The translations under genes and the position numbers were made by a program. The notes under the pieces are model-generated. The model was not told the DNA's origin, did not search any database, and was given only the letters and a program-made list of their open reading frames with translations. Shown piece after piece: positions 1-6,549 of a stretch of 9,830 nt of DNA. Within the stretch, counting starts at the first letter, position 1. Each line of letters starts with the position of its first letter. Source of the DNA: Phycisphaerales bacterium (GTDB lineage: Bacteria; Planctomycetota; Phycisphaerae; Phycisphaerales; SM1A02); the NCBI GenBank assembly GCA_029243925.1, contig JAQWRC010000350.1:1-9830 (forward strand), written 5' to 3'.

Positions 1-84
1 ATCTGAGGGCGCCAGATCGCTGTACTGAGGGACGAGCAGGACGTCGTCGAAGGTGATGCCTTCTTGGATGTTGAGGTGCTCCAT
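1..84 (-). CDS. guaB: IMP dehydrogenase, N-terminal fragment (cut by window edge)
   Basis: Reading the minus strand from the ATG at 84 gives 28 uninterrupted codons that begin MEHLNIQEGITFDDVLLVPQ and run off the window. The block EGITFDDVLLVPQYSD is the very conserved N-terminal signature of IMP dehydrogenase (EGLTFDDVLLVPxxS in most bacteria). By family knowledge the enzyme oxidises IMP to XMP with NAD+, the committed step of GMP synthesis, in the cytoplasm. The catalytic barrel, CBS domains and active-site Cys lie outside the window. No ATG, GTG or TTG lies in frame in the eight codons upstream, which supports the start at 84. No Shine-Dalgarno sequence sits at normal distance, and the gene may be leaderless (see promoter at 91-120). 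It is divergent from the PilT-like gene. Identification is strong for so short a stretch because the motif is nearly invariant. Confidence 0.85.
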   Translation of the reverse strand, partial: MEHLNIQEGITFDDVLLVPQYSDLAPSD

Positions 85-90
85 CTGCGA

Positions 91-120
91 ATGTTGCCAG
101 AAATGCCCCCCTCCTGTCAA
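91..120 (-). promoter_or_regulatory. Putative guaB promoter, leaderless arrangement
   Basis: On the minus strand a perfect -35 hexamer TTGACA lies at 120-115. An 18-nt spacer separates it from a weak -10 candidate, CAACAT (96-91), which keeps the key A2 and T6. Six bases separate the -10 from the guaB ATG, so a start site at normal distance would fall on or next to the ATG. The Shine-Dalgarno-like AGGAGG at 115-110 lies at the -35/spacer junction and is too far from the ATG (25 nt) to serve it. The -35 is clear; the -10 is the weak part of this call. Confidence 0.5.
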
Positions 121-139
121 GGCCGCCCCCCTTGAGAGG
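105..139. repeat. GC-rich inverted repeat and direct repeat in the guaB/pilT divergent region
   Basis: An inverted repeat has arms TCAAGG (117-122) and CCTTGA (130-135) around a 7-nt loop. It extends outward past one G/G mismatch by CCT (113-115) and AGG (137-139). A direct repeat GCCCCCCT occurs at 105-112 and 125-132, exactly 20 bp apart, about two helical turns. The left arm overlaps the TTGACA -35 of guaB, so a protein bound here could block that promoter. It might be an operator or a DNA hairpin. No known operator sequence was recognised. The rest of the 85-215 interval shows no convincing promoter for the rightward gene. Confidence 0.4.
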
Positions 140-215
140 CCGCTGAGTACCACTCGAGGGCCCATCTGATAGCATGAGATATTCGAACATGTTGATCCAC
201 GGAGCAGTCGAAACA

Positions 216-1349
216 ATGTCAGAAGTGCAGGAAGTATTCGGTGCTGTCAATCACGTCCAGGGGACGGAGGATGGTGCTGGAGAAAAAATGTTTCGGAAGT
301 TGCTGAAGGCCTGTATCAATTACGAGGCCTCAGATCTTCATGTCAAATCAGATGCCTTCCCCAGGATCAGGGTTCGCGGAGAGTTGCGAACACTGAGTAC
401 CGAACAGGTCACACTGAATGACGGTCACCAGATTGCTCTGGATATCCTTGATACTGGTCAATACGCCCATTTCAAGCGGCATGGCCAGTTTGACCTCGCA
501 TACAACTACGACGAAGACCGGAGATTCCGCGTCAACATCTTCATGACTCGAGGCAAGGTTTCTCTGGCATGCAGATTGATCACCTCGAACATCATGACGT
601 TCGAGCAACTCAATATCCCGGAAATCCTCGGCCCAGTCGCCATGTCGGCCAATGGACTCATCCTGTTTGCCGGCGTGACCGGATCTGGAAAGTCAACGTC
701 GATCGCAGCAATGCTTCAATACGTGAACATGAGAAAGCGTGTTCACATCGTCACTATTGAAGACCCCATTGAATACATCTTCAAGGACGAGAAGGCCAGC
801 ATCAATCAGCGCGAAGTCGGCATCGACTGCCTGGACTTCAACGAAGCACTCCGTGCATTGGTCCGCGAGGACCCCGACGTGGTGCTTGTCGGTGAAATGC
901 GAGACAAGGAGACATTCGAGGCTGCCATTCGTGCGGCTGAAACCGGTCACCTTGTCTTTGGAACGATCCACGCCTCCTCCGCCTGGCAGACATTTGGCAG
1001 AATCTATGATCTCTTTGACCAGGACGAAGTCGGACAGATACGAAAGCTGCTCGCCTACAACCTCAGAGCGATCATCTATCAAAAACTGCTCCCCACCCTG
1101 AAGGACGAGATTCCTCGAATCCCTGCATTGGAGATCCTTCTAGGGACGCCTCCTGTTCAAAAATACATCCTTGAAGCGAGAGAAGGCGAATTGCTCGACA
1201 TCATTCGCAAAAGCCATGAAGAAGGAATGGTCGACTTCACCTCAGCACTCGTCCAACTGGTCGAGGAAGAAATGATTCACCACCGCGTCGCATTGGACGC
1301 AACGCCGAAACCAGAAGAGCTGAAGATGCGACTCAAAGGCATCTCTTGA
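216..1349 (+). CDS. PilT/PilU-family type IV pilus retraction-type ATPase
   Basis: This is a hexameric secretion-superfamily ATPase; the family works at the cytoplasmic base of a type IV pilus and powers fibre retraction. Residue numbers count from the most upstream ATG at 174. The PAS-like N-terminal domain carries the ASDLH motif (52-56). The RecA-like core has Walker A GVTGSGKST (167-175), Asp box IVTIEDPIEY (192-201), Walker B DPDVVLVGEMRD (233-244, catalytic Glu241) and His box TGHLVFGTIH (257-266). All key residues are intact. The C-terminal stretch around KSHEEGMVDF reminds me of PilU more than of the KTHQ/MQT form of classical PilT. Start sites: the frame is open from 174. The ATG at 216 has GGAG 11 nt upstream. 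The ATG at 288 has GGAG only 5 nt upstream and would give 353 residues, close to the usual PilT length of about 345, so 288 is a serious alternative. It heads a three-gene cassette. Retraction is family inference; no pilin gene is in view. Confidence 0.92.
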   Translation: MSEVQEVFGAVNHVQGTEDGAGEKMFRKLLKACINYEASDLHVKSDAFPRIRVRGELRTLSTEQVTLNDGHQIALDILDTGQYAHFKRHGQFDLAYNYDEDRRFRVNIFMTRGKVSLACRLITSNIMTFEQLNIPEILGPVAMSANGLILFAGVTGSGKSTSIAAMLQYVNMRKRVHIVTIEDPIEYIFKDEKASINQREVGIDCLDFNEALRALVREDPDVVLVGEMRDKETFEAAIRAAETGHLVFGTIHASSAWQTFGRIYDLFDQDEVGQIRKLLAYNLRAIIYQKLLPTLKDEIPRIPALEILLGTPPVQKYILEAREGELLDIIRKSHEEGMVDFTSALVQLVEEEMIHHRVALDATPKPEELKMRLKGIS

Positions 1350-1375
1350 CGGGACTCGAACAGCGCACATGTACT
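1346..1375 (+). promoter_or_regulatory. Weak possible internal promoter before the GspE-like gene
   Basis: TTGACG (1346-1351) overlaps the PilT-like stop codon. It is followed after 18 nt by TGTACT (1370-1375, 4 of 6 to TATAAT), then five bases and the in-frame ATG at 1381. The geometry repeats the leaderless arrangement seen upstream of the aminopeptidase and small anchored-protein genes. If real, the ATG at 1369 would lie upstream of the transcript and 1381 would be the start. The hexamers are only partial matches, and read-through from the gene just upstream is the simpler explanation. Confidence 0.25.
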
Positions 1376-3057
1376 CCGCCATGCCATATCTGATCCTGAG
1401 CGATTCATCCGTCTTCCTGCTCAGCCCATGGAAACCCCTGTTGATCTGGGGCGTGTACCTTGCATGGGCATGGGTAGTCTCGACCAAGCTCGACAAGGAT
1501 TGTCGCTATCTCAACTTGAACTGGCGCATGTGGAACGGCCTGCATCTTGGGGCTGGAACAGTGGCATTGATCGTCATGTTCACCGCGGGATCATTCCTCA
1601 TCAGCTGGCCAGTGGGCATCCTCATCATGCTTGGTCCAATCCTCGCCTACTGGAAGGTGAGAAATGCCCACGTACCCGAAGAACGACGCTTCTATCTGTC
1701 ATTCAGCAAAGATCCGGAAGCTGCTCGTCAGAAGAAAATGGCCAAGGCGCGACTCGCTGCCGTTATCCACTTCTCAAACGCAGCGGGACAGGACATACAG
1801 ATCCCACAGAAGGACGACGATGCCTACCCCGTCTACCTGCAGGTGGAAGACATCATCGGACCGGCACTTGAATCAAGAGCAAGTGTGGTCGAACTCATAC
1901 TGAGCGGCAAGGGAACGATCATTGCCTCCACAATCGACGGCGTCCGAGGCAAGCAGGCCGAGCTCGATACGGAGGAAGGTGCGCTGGTCATCAGCTACTT
2001 CAAGCAACTGGGTGGGCTGGATGTTGAAAATACACGACGACGCCAAACAGGATCGTTTTCCCTGACATCACCTTCCGCAGAAGCAGACGTGCACATCACG
2101 TCTTCAGGCTCAAGCAAGGGCCAGCAGGTCAAACTTGAATTCAACCGCGAATCCAGCCGGTCGATCAACTACGACCTGCTTGGCTTGCTCCCGCAGCAAC
2201 GAACTGGCCTCGATGAGCTTGATGAAGCACATGAACGCCACGGACTCGTCCTGATCACCGCACCAACCGGCCAGGGAATGAGTTCCACTGGCTATGCAAT
2301 GCTTGGCCGACATGATGCGTATACATGCAACATCAAATCCATCGAGCATGACATCGAAACATGGGTGAACGGCGTCGACCAGGTGCAGTGGGACCCGTCG
2401 AATCCGGACGTGGACTTTGCGACCAACATGCAATCCATCTTGCGGCGTGATCCTGACATCTGCCTTGCTATGGATGCATCTGATGGAGAAACAGCACGGG
2501 TCGCGATCGCACCCGGCCTCAGTGGACCACTGATCTACTACACCTTCCCGTGCGACAGCATTACCAGTGCTATTCGCGAATGGGTGAAGCAGGTCGGGGA
2601 CGTCGAAGACGCGGTCAAGCCGCTTCGGGCAATACTGAATCAACGCCTTGTTCGAAAACTGTGCCAGAACTGTCGTCAGCCGATGACCGAGGAAGAACAG
2701 TCAGGACTGAAACTTCCCTCTGGCATTCCGACCAACATCCACCGCCCAGTTGGCAAGGTTCAAATCAAAAACAAGGTTGAAGACTGCCCCGTCTGCAATG
2801 GGACCGGCTACCTCGGCCAGACCGCCGTCTTTGAAGTCCTGATCGTTGACAAGGAGATCAGGACGCATCTCCGCAACGGCGACCTCAAGAGCGCACTCGC
2901 CCAGGCACGACGCAATCGAATGCTGCACCTCCAGGAAGCCGCCTTGTGGAAGGCTGGCGCTGGGGAAATCTCACTTGAAGAGATCACCCGAGTGCTGCAG
3001 CCAAAGAAAAAATCCGGTGACAAGAAGAAGAGCAACAAAGAGGTGAAAAGTTCATGA
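1369..3057 (+). CDS. Membrane-anchored GspE/PilB-like protein, probable pseudo-ATPase
   Basis: A 562-residue protein with the C-terminal layout of GspE/PilB assembly ATPases. The N-terminus holds about three hydrophobic helices (roughly 21-38, 58-77, 80-95). Lys/Arg placement suggests N-out, with the rest cytoplasmic. Residues 100-270 look soluble and unassigned. The core starts near 275 (LLPQQRTGLDEL). Its Walker A reads APTGQGMSST: the phosphate-binding Lys is Met304. In the Walker B segment DPDICLAMDASD (361-372) the usual GE.RD has become MD.SD, with Glu to Asp369 and Arg to Ser371. Both histidines of the His box are prolines (387, 394). The tetracysteine zinc site of PilB/GspE is kept: CQNC (432-435) and CPVC (473-476), and the region after it aligns well. 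Selective loss of catalytic residues with fold and zinc site retained suggests a structural partner, perhaps of the intact upstream PilT-like ATPase. It starts 19 nt after that gene with no clear ribosome site; 1381 is an alternative start. Its last 4 bp overlap the next gene. Function is inferred. Confidence 0.85.
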   Translation: MYSAMPYLILSDSSVFLLSPWKPLLIWGVYLAWAWVVSTKLDKDCRYLNLNWRMWNGLHLGAGTVALIVMFTAGSFLISWPVGILIMLGPILAYWKVRNAHVPEERRFYLSFSKDPEAARQKKMAKARLAAVIHFSNAAGQDIQIPQKDDDAYPVYLQVEDIIGPALESRASVVELILSGKGTIIASTIDGVRGKQAELDTEEGALVISYFKQLGGLDVENTRRRQTGSFSLTSPSAEADVHITSSGSSKGQQVKLEFNRESSRSINYDLLGLLPQQRTGLDELDEAHERHGLVLITAPTGQGMSSTGYAMLGRHDAYTCNIKSIEHDIETWVNGVDQVQWDPSNPDVDFATNMQSILRRDPDICLAMDASDGETARVAIAPGLSGPLIYYTFPCDSITSAIREWVKQVGDVEDAVKPLRAILNQRLVRKLCQNCRQPMTEEEQSGLKLPSGIPTNIHRPVGKVQIKNKVEDCPVCNGTGYLGQTAVFEVLIVDKEIRTHLRNGDLKSALAQARRNRMLHLQEAALWKAGAGEISLEEITRVLQPKKKSGDKKKSNKEVKSS

Positions 3058-4664
3058 GCATCCTGCTGAACATCGCCATCATCGGCCTCATTCTGCTTAT
3101 TGCATACTGGTGGTCACAACAGGGGTTCTTCAGTGCCCTGCTTCACCTCATTGCAGTTGTTGCAGCCGGCGCACTTGCACTTTCATTCTGGGAACCGCTG
3201 GCAATCGATGTCCTGCTCAGCGGCGGCACCTTCGACGGCTATGCCATGGGACTGACATTGGCCGGACTCTTCGCAATCTTCCTGCTGATCCTGCGTGGAG
3301 CCAGTGACACCGTCATCAAGAGCAACATCATGCTCTCCCAAGGCCCAGATATCGCTCTGGGTGGAGTCATGGGACTATTTGCCGGGGTGATCACGATCGG
3401 ATTTACATTGACAGCCCTTGGCTTCTTCCATGGTCCTCATGAACTGATGGGCTATCAGGGATACGGACGAGCACGAGGCCAGTCAGTTGTGATGGAACAG
3501 GTCGGGCCTCCATTGTGGGCCCCCGTCGATAAATGGACCAACGAACTGTATGAATGGATGAGCGTTTCAACGCTCTACCCGAACATCGGCTCCTCGCCAC
3601 TGAAGCACTACAACCCGGATTTGTACAAGCAAGCTTCACTGCTCCGCGACAATGTCAATGAGGGCGAAGGCCAGATCTCGATGCCCAAGGGCGCCGTCGT
3701 CATCGACAACCTTTTCCACCCCGATACAGAACCATATTTCGTCGTCAAAGCCCGCTTCAATCGAGAAGCGATGGACTTCGGAAGACAACTGGTGCTTGCG
3801 AGCAGTCAGATACGACTGGTCGGCAAAGCGACCGGGAGCAAGCGAGCGGAGATCCTGCACCCGATCATCTGGGCACAGATGCTTCCAGAGAACAATCTGG
3901 CCCTGACGCCATTTTCCTTTGATGACTTGCAAAACTACGCTACCAGCATCCCCGGTCAAACAGATGTGAAGGAGATGTACTTCATCTTCAAGACATCCGA
4001 CCAGGATTTCACTCCGGAATATGTCCAGGTTCGCGGAACACGATTCTCGCTCCCTGAAGTCGAAACATTCCCAGGCGGCATTGCGATGCTCATGAATGTC
4101 GGCAGTAGCGACGTAGACAACCGGCGTCTTGGTGGCAATATCGAACCAGACTACTTCCAGGTCATGCAGCGAGTCCCGGGATTCCGTCCCAGTCTCAATA
4201 CCATTCCTGGCACGATGCAGATGATTGACGGGAAGTTCTCAGATGGCTTCCTCAGGATGCAAAAGAGTGCTCCGGGAACGACATCACAATCACTGCAGGC
4301 AGACGGCGTGTACTCCATGCCCGGCACAGCTATCGTCTATGTAGATGTCAGTCGAACTTCACCTGTGTTCCTTGGTGGCCAGGTTGATGAACGAGCTGGA
4401 CCGAGTGACGAAATTGCCCTGCTTGATTCATATGGCAATAAGTACACCCCGATCGGCTACGTCTACAAGTTCGGCACGGAAGTCGAGATCAAACTTGATC
4501 CCCGAAACGGCATCAAGACGGTCCGCGAACTTCCGATCCTGTCGCGATCGCAAGAGCAGGATCTGCTGTTGATCTTCCAGGTCACCGGTGGCGTCAAGAT
4601 CAACATGATGCGTGTCGGCCATACGCTCCTGGGGACGACCGAGGTTGACATCCCCGCACGCTGA
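3054..4664 (+). CDS. CvpA-like four-helix membrane protein with large C-terminal domain
   Basis: This 536-residue protein begins with four hydrophobic helices at roughly 4-20, 25-44, 63-81 and 101-124. The pattern, including GGVMGLFAGVITIGFTL in helix 4, resembles the CvpA (colicin V production) family. CvpA proteins are inner-membrane proteins linked to envelope homeostasis, with no settled biochemical role. Positive charges lie in the loop between helices 3 and 4 (R81, K89) and acidic residues between 2 and 3. This favours placing the long tail (about 125-536) outside the cytoplasm. I do not recognise that tail; its last 100 residues look beta-rich (DLLLIFQVTGGVKINMMRVG). It is longer than the usual CvpA of about 160-250 residues. 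The start overlaps the previous stop as ATGA, with a good GAGGTG ribosome site at 3040-3045, so the two genes are very probably translationally coupled. It may be the envelope component of the cassette; the CvpA assignment is moderate. Confidence 0.75.
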   Translation: MSILLNIAIIGLILLIAYWWSQQGFFSALLHLIAVVAAGALALSFWEPLAIDVLLSGGTFDGYAMGLTLAGLFAIFLLILRGASDTVIKSNIMLSQGPDIALGGVMGLFAGVITIGFTLTALGFFHGPHELMGYQGYGRARGQSVVMEQVGPPLWAPVDKWTNELYEWMSVSTLYPNIGSSPLKHYNPDLYKQASLLRDNVNEGEGQISMPKGAVVIDNLFHPDTEPYFVVKARFNREAMDFGRQLVLASSQIRLVGKATGSKRAEILHPIIWAQMLPENNLALTPFSFDDLQNYATSIPGQTDVKEMYFIFKTSDQDFTPEYVQVRGTRFSLPEVETFPGGIAMLMNVGSSDVDNRRLGGNIEPDYFQVMQRVPGFRPSLNTIPGTMQMIDGKFSDGFLRMQKSAPGTTSQSLQADGVYSMPGTAIVYVDVSRTSPVFLGGQVDERAGPSDEIALLDSYGNKYTPIGYVYKFGTEVEIKLDPRNGIKTVRELPILSRSQEQDLLLIFQVTGGVKINMMRVGHTLLGTTEVDIPAR

Positions 4665-4679
4665 GTAGATGTCCACACG

Positions 4680-6026
4680 TCAGTCCTGCTCGAGCAAACG
4701 CTCTACGTAGTAGATGTCGACGTCCACTTCCAGAAACTGCGGTTCCTGCAGCAGTCGAATATGCAGTGGAATGGTCGTTTTGCCAGGACCAATTCGAAAC
4801 TCACTGAGTGCACTTCGCATTCTCGCAATGGCCTCACTGCGGTCACGGCCATGCACGATCAATTTCGCGATCATCGAATCGTAGTTCGATGGGATCCGGT
4901 ATCCGGGCACGACGTGCGAATCGACTCGAACTCCCAAGCCGCCTGGAATTCGATATTCCTCCACCACGCCGGCTTGCGGCATGAAGTTGCGATCTGGATC
5001 TTCTGCATTGATCCGGCACTCAATGGCATGCCCGCTGATGGATACCTGATTCTGTTCGACGGAAAGCGGTTCACCCGCGGCAACGCGGATGGATTCCTTC
5101 ACGATGTCAACGCCGGTGATCATTTCCGTCACCGGGTGCTCCACCTGCACGCGGGTATTGACTTCCAGCATGTAGAAGTTGAACTCCGGGTCCATGAGGA
5201 ACTCGCATGTTGCCGCGCCGGCATACTTCGCATTGCGAATCAGCTCTGCGGCTGATTCACATACGCGATCACGGATTTCATCCGGGACGCCTGGGGCGGG
5301 GCCTTCTTCGATGAGTTTCTGATGTCGGCGTTGCGAAGTGCAATCTCGGTTGTAGAGGTGAACGGCATTTCCATGCTTGTCGCCGATGCATTGGACTTCG
5401 ACATGCCGAGCACGTTCGAGAAACTTCTCGATGTAGACCGCCCCATTGCCAAACGCGGTCGCTGCTTCCTGCGCTGCAGACTGGATTGAGGGTCGAAGTT
5501 CGCTTGCTTCGCGGACGACGCGCATGCCACGGCCACCGCCGCCTGCTGCCGCCTTGACGATGACCGGAAATCCGATGGATTCCGCCAGCGCAACCGCTTC
5601 CTCTTCGTCATCAATCGCACCTTCTGAACCAGGGAAGATCGGCGTGCCGGCCTTCTTCGCCATGGCCCGACATGAAATCTTGTCTCCAAGCAGTCCCATG
5701 GCTTCAGGAGAAGGTCCAATGAACTCAATGTGACAATCTCGACATACGGATGCGAACTCCGCGTTCTCAGCAAGAAATCCATAGCCGGGATGGATCGCAT
5801 CCGCATTCGTTGTTTCTGCTGCGGCAATGATTCGATCGATACGAAGATAGGAATCAAGTGGAGGTGGCGGCCCGATGCAGACCTTGGAGTCTGCCTGCTC
5901 AAGCCACGGCCCGTCCTTGTCGGCCTCGGAATAGACACACACCGTTTCCAACCCCAACTCGCGGGCGGCACGGATGATCCGAAGCGCGATCTCGCCTCGG
6001 TTGGCAATGAGAATCCTTGAGAACAT
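4680..6026 (-). CDS. accC: Biotin carboxylase subunit of acetyl-CoA carboxylase
   Basis: AccC uses ATP and bicarbonate to carboxylate biotin held on AccB, the first half-reaction of malonyl-CoA synthesis, in the cytoplasm. The protein has 448 residues, against 449 in E. coli, and is colinear with it. The N-terminal domain starts FSRILIANRGEIALRI. The ATP-grasp domain has Lys116 (GDK), Lys158, the glycine-rich loop GGGGRGM (162-168), His208 and RHQK (234-237). Metal and catalytic residues Glu275, Glu288, Asn290 and Arg292 sit in CEFL and LEVNTRVQVEHPVTEM. Arg338 is in CRINAEDP. All expected active-site residues are present. It follows accB by 18 bp with a weak GGAAG ribosome site 8 nt before the ATG, so it is cotranscribed. 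Its stop faces the CvpA-like gene's stop across 15 bp with no evident terminator hairpin. It is a stand-alone subunit, not a fused pyruvate or acyl-CoA carboxylase. Confidence 0.97.
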   Translation of the reverse strand: MFSRILIANRGEIALRIIRAARELGLETVCVYSEADKDGPWLEQADSKVCIGPPPPLDSYLRIDRIIAAAETTNADAIHPGYGFLAENAEFASVCRDCHIEFIGPSPEAMGLLGDKISCRAMAKKAGTPIFPGSEGAIDDEEEAVALAESIGFPVIVKAAAGGGGRGMRVVREASELRPSIQSAAQEAATAFGNGAVYIEKFLERARHVEVQCIGDKHGNAVHLYNRDCTSQRRHQKLIEEGPAPGVPDEIRDRVCESAAELIRNAKYAGAATCEFLMDPEFNFYMLEVNTRVQVEHPVTEMITGVDIVKESIRVAAGEPLSVEQNQVSISGHAIECRINAEDPDRNFMPQAGVVEEYRIPGGLGVRVDSHVVPGYRIPSNYDSMIAKLIVHGRDRSEAIARMRSALSEFRIGPGKTTIPLHIRLLQEPQFLEVDVDIYYVERLLEQD

Positions 6027-6044
6027 GGCGTTCGCTTCCGACGG

Positions 6045-6524
6045 TCAACTGGGCTTGACGAGGAACAGGTCCTGGCCGAATTCGACGGAATCGCCGTTGG
6101 CCACAAGTACTTTTACGATGGTCCCGCTGATCTCCGCCTTGATCTCATTGAAGATCTTCATTGCCTCGACAATGCATACGACCTTCTCCGCGTCGACTTC
6201 ATCGCCAACCGCTGCGAATGCAGCCGCATCAGGCGTCGCCGCTGAATAGAAGGTGCCAACCATTGGGCTGGCAATTGGAACAAGGCCTGCAGTGTCGTCT
6301 TCAGCGGGCGCCGCAGGAACCTGTGGAGCGGGCTCGGGAGAAGGCGCCGCCGTCGCCACAGGAGCCGGAGCTGCCGGAGCTGACGACTGCACGACCTGAG
6401 GCGCTGCATTTGGACTTGGACGCTGCAAGGTGACCTGTTCTTCACTGTCACGAAGATCGATCTCGGTAAGATCGTTTGCCACCATGAGGCGAACCAGTTC
6501 CTTGAGCTTTCGAATGTCGATCAT
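6045..6524 (-). CDS. accB: Biotin carboxyl carrier protein of acetyl-CoA carboxylase
   Basis: AccB carries biotin between AccC and the carboxyltransferase AccAD. The 159-residue protein has the standard three parts. An N-terminal helical segment (1-35, MIDIRKLKELVRLMVANDLT) is followed by a Pro/Ala-rich flexible linker (about 37-75), then a biotinyl domain (about 80-158). The domain holds the thumb-type segment SPMVGTFY (86-93) and the biotinylation motif EAMKIFNEI, with Lys123 as the attachment site. E. coli has EAMKMMNQI; the Ile-Phe variant occurs elsewhere and keeps the Met before Lys that the ligase needs. A good AAGGGAG ribosome site lies 8 nt before the ATG. It sits 25 bp after the aminopeptidase gene and 18 bp before accC. 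accA and accD are not in the window. Confidence 0.96.
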   Translation of the reverse strand: MIDIRKLKELVRLMVANDLTEIDLRDSEEQVTLQRPSPNAAPQVVQSSAPAAPAPVATAAPSPEPAPQVPAAPAEDDTAGLVPIASPMVGTFYSAATPDAAAFAAVGDEVDAEKVVCIVEAMKIFNEIKAEISGTIVKVLVANGDSVEFGQDLFLVKPS

Positions 6525-6549
6525 GCGATTGGCTCCCTTCTTGTAAAGA

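Noticed and set aside
110..115. AGGAGG on the minus strand as the guaB ribosome-binding site
   Set aside because: It is 25 nt from the only plausible ATG, no in-frame start lies nearer, and it falls within the -35/spacer region of the promoter.
132..173. Promoter for the PilT-like gene (TTGAGA at 132 or CTGAGT at 142 with TCTGAT at 165)
   Set aside because: Spacing is wrong for the first -35 (27 nt), and the second matches the consensus at only half its positions; not convincing enough to list.
1369..3057. Calling the GspE-like gene a pseudogene
   Set aside because: The frame is intact, zinc cysteines are preserved, it is coupled to the next gene, and the changes are confined to catalytic motifs; this fits a functional non-enzymatic homologue better.
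4665..4679. Bidirectional terminator between the CvpA-like gene and accC
   Set aside because: The 15-bp gap has no stem-loop and no T-run on either strand; termination must lie inside one of the genes or be factor-dependent.
4664..4718. Ten-base direct repeat AGTAGATGTC at 4664-4673 and 4709-4718 near the convergent stops
   Set aside because: The second copy is inside accC coding sequence, there are only two copies and no other symmetry; most likely chance.
5240..6106. Long open frame overlapping accC on the same strand (288 codons)
   Set aside because: The protein is Arg/Ser-rich with no recognisable domain and lies wholly out of frame with a clear accC; it is a coding shadow.
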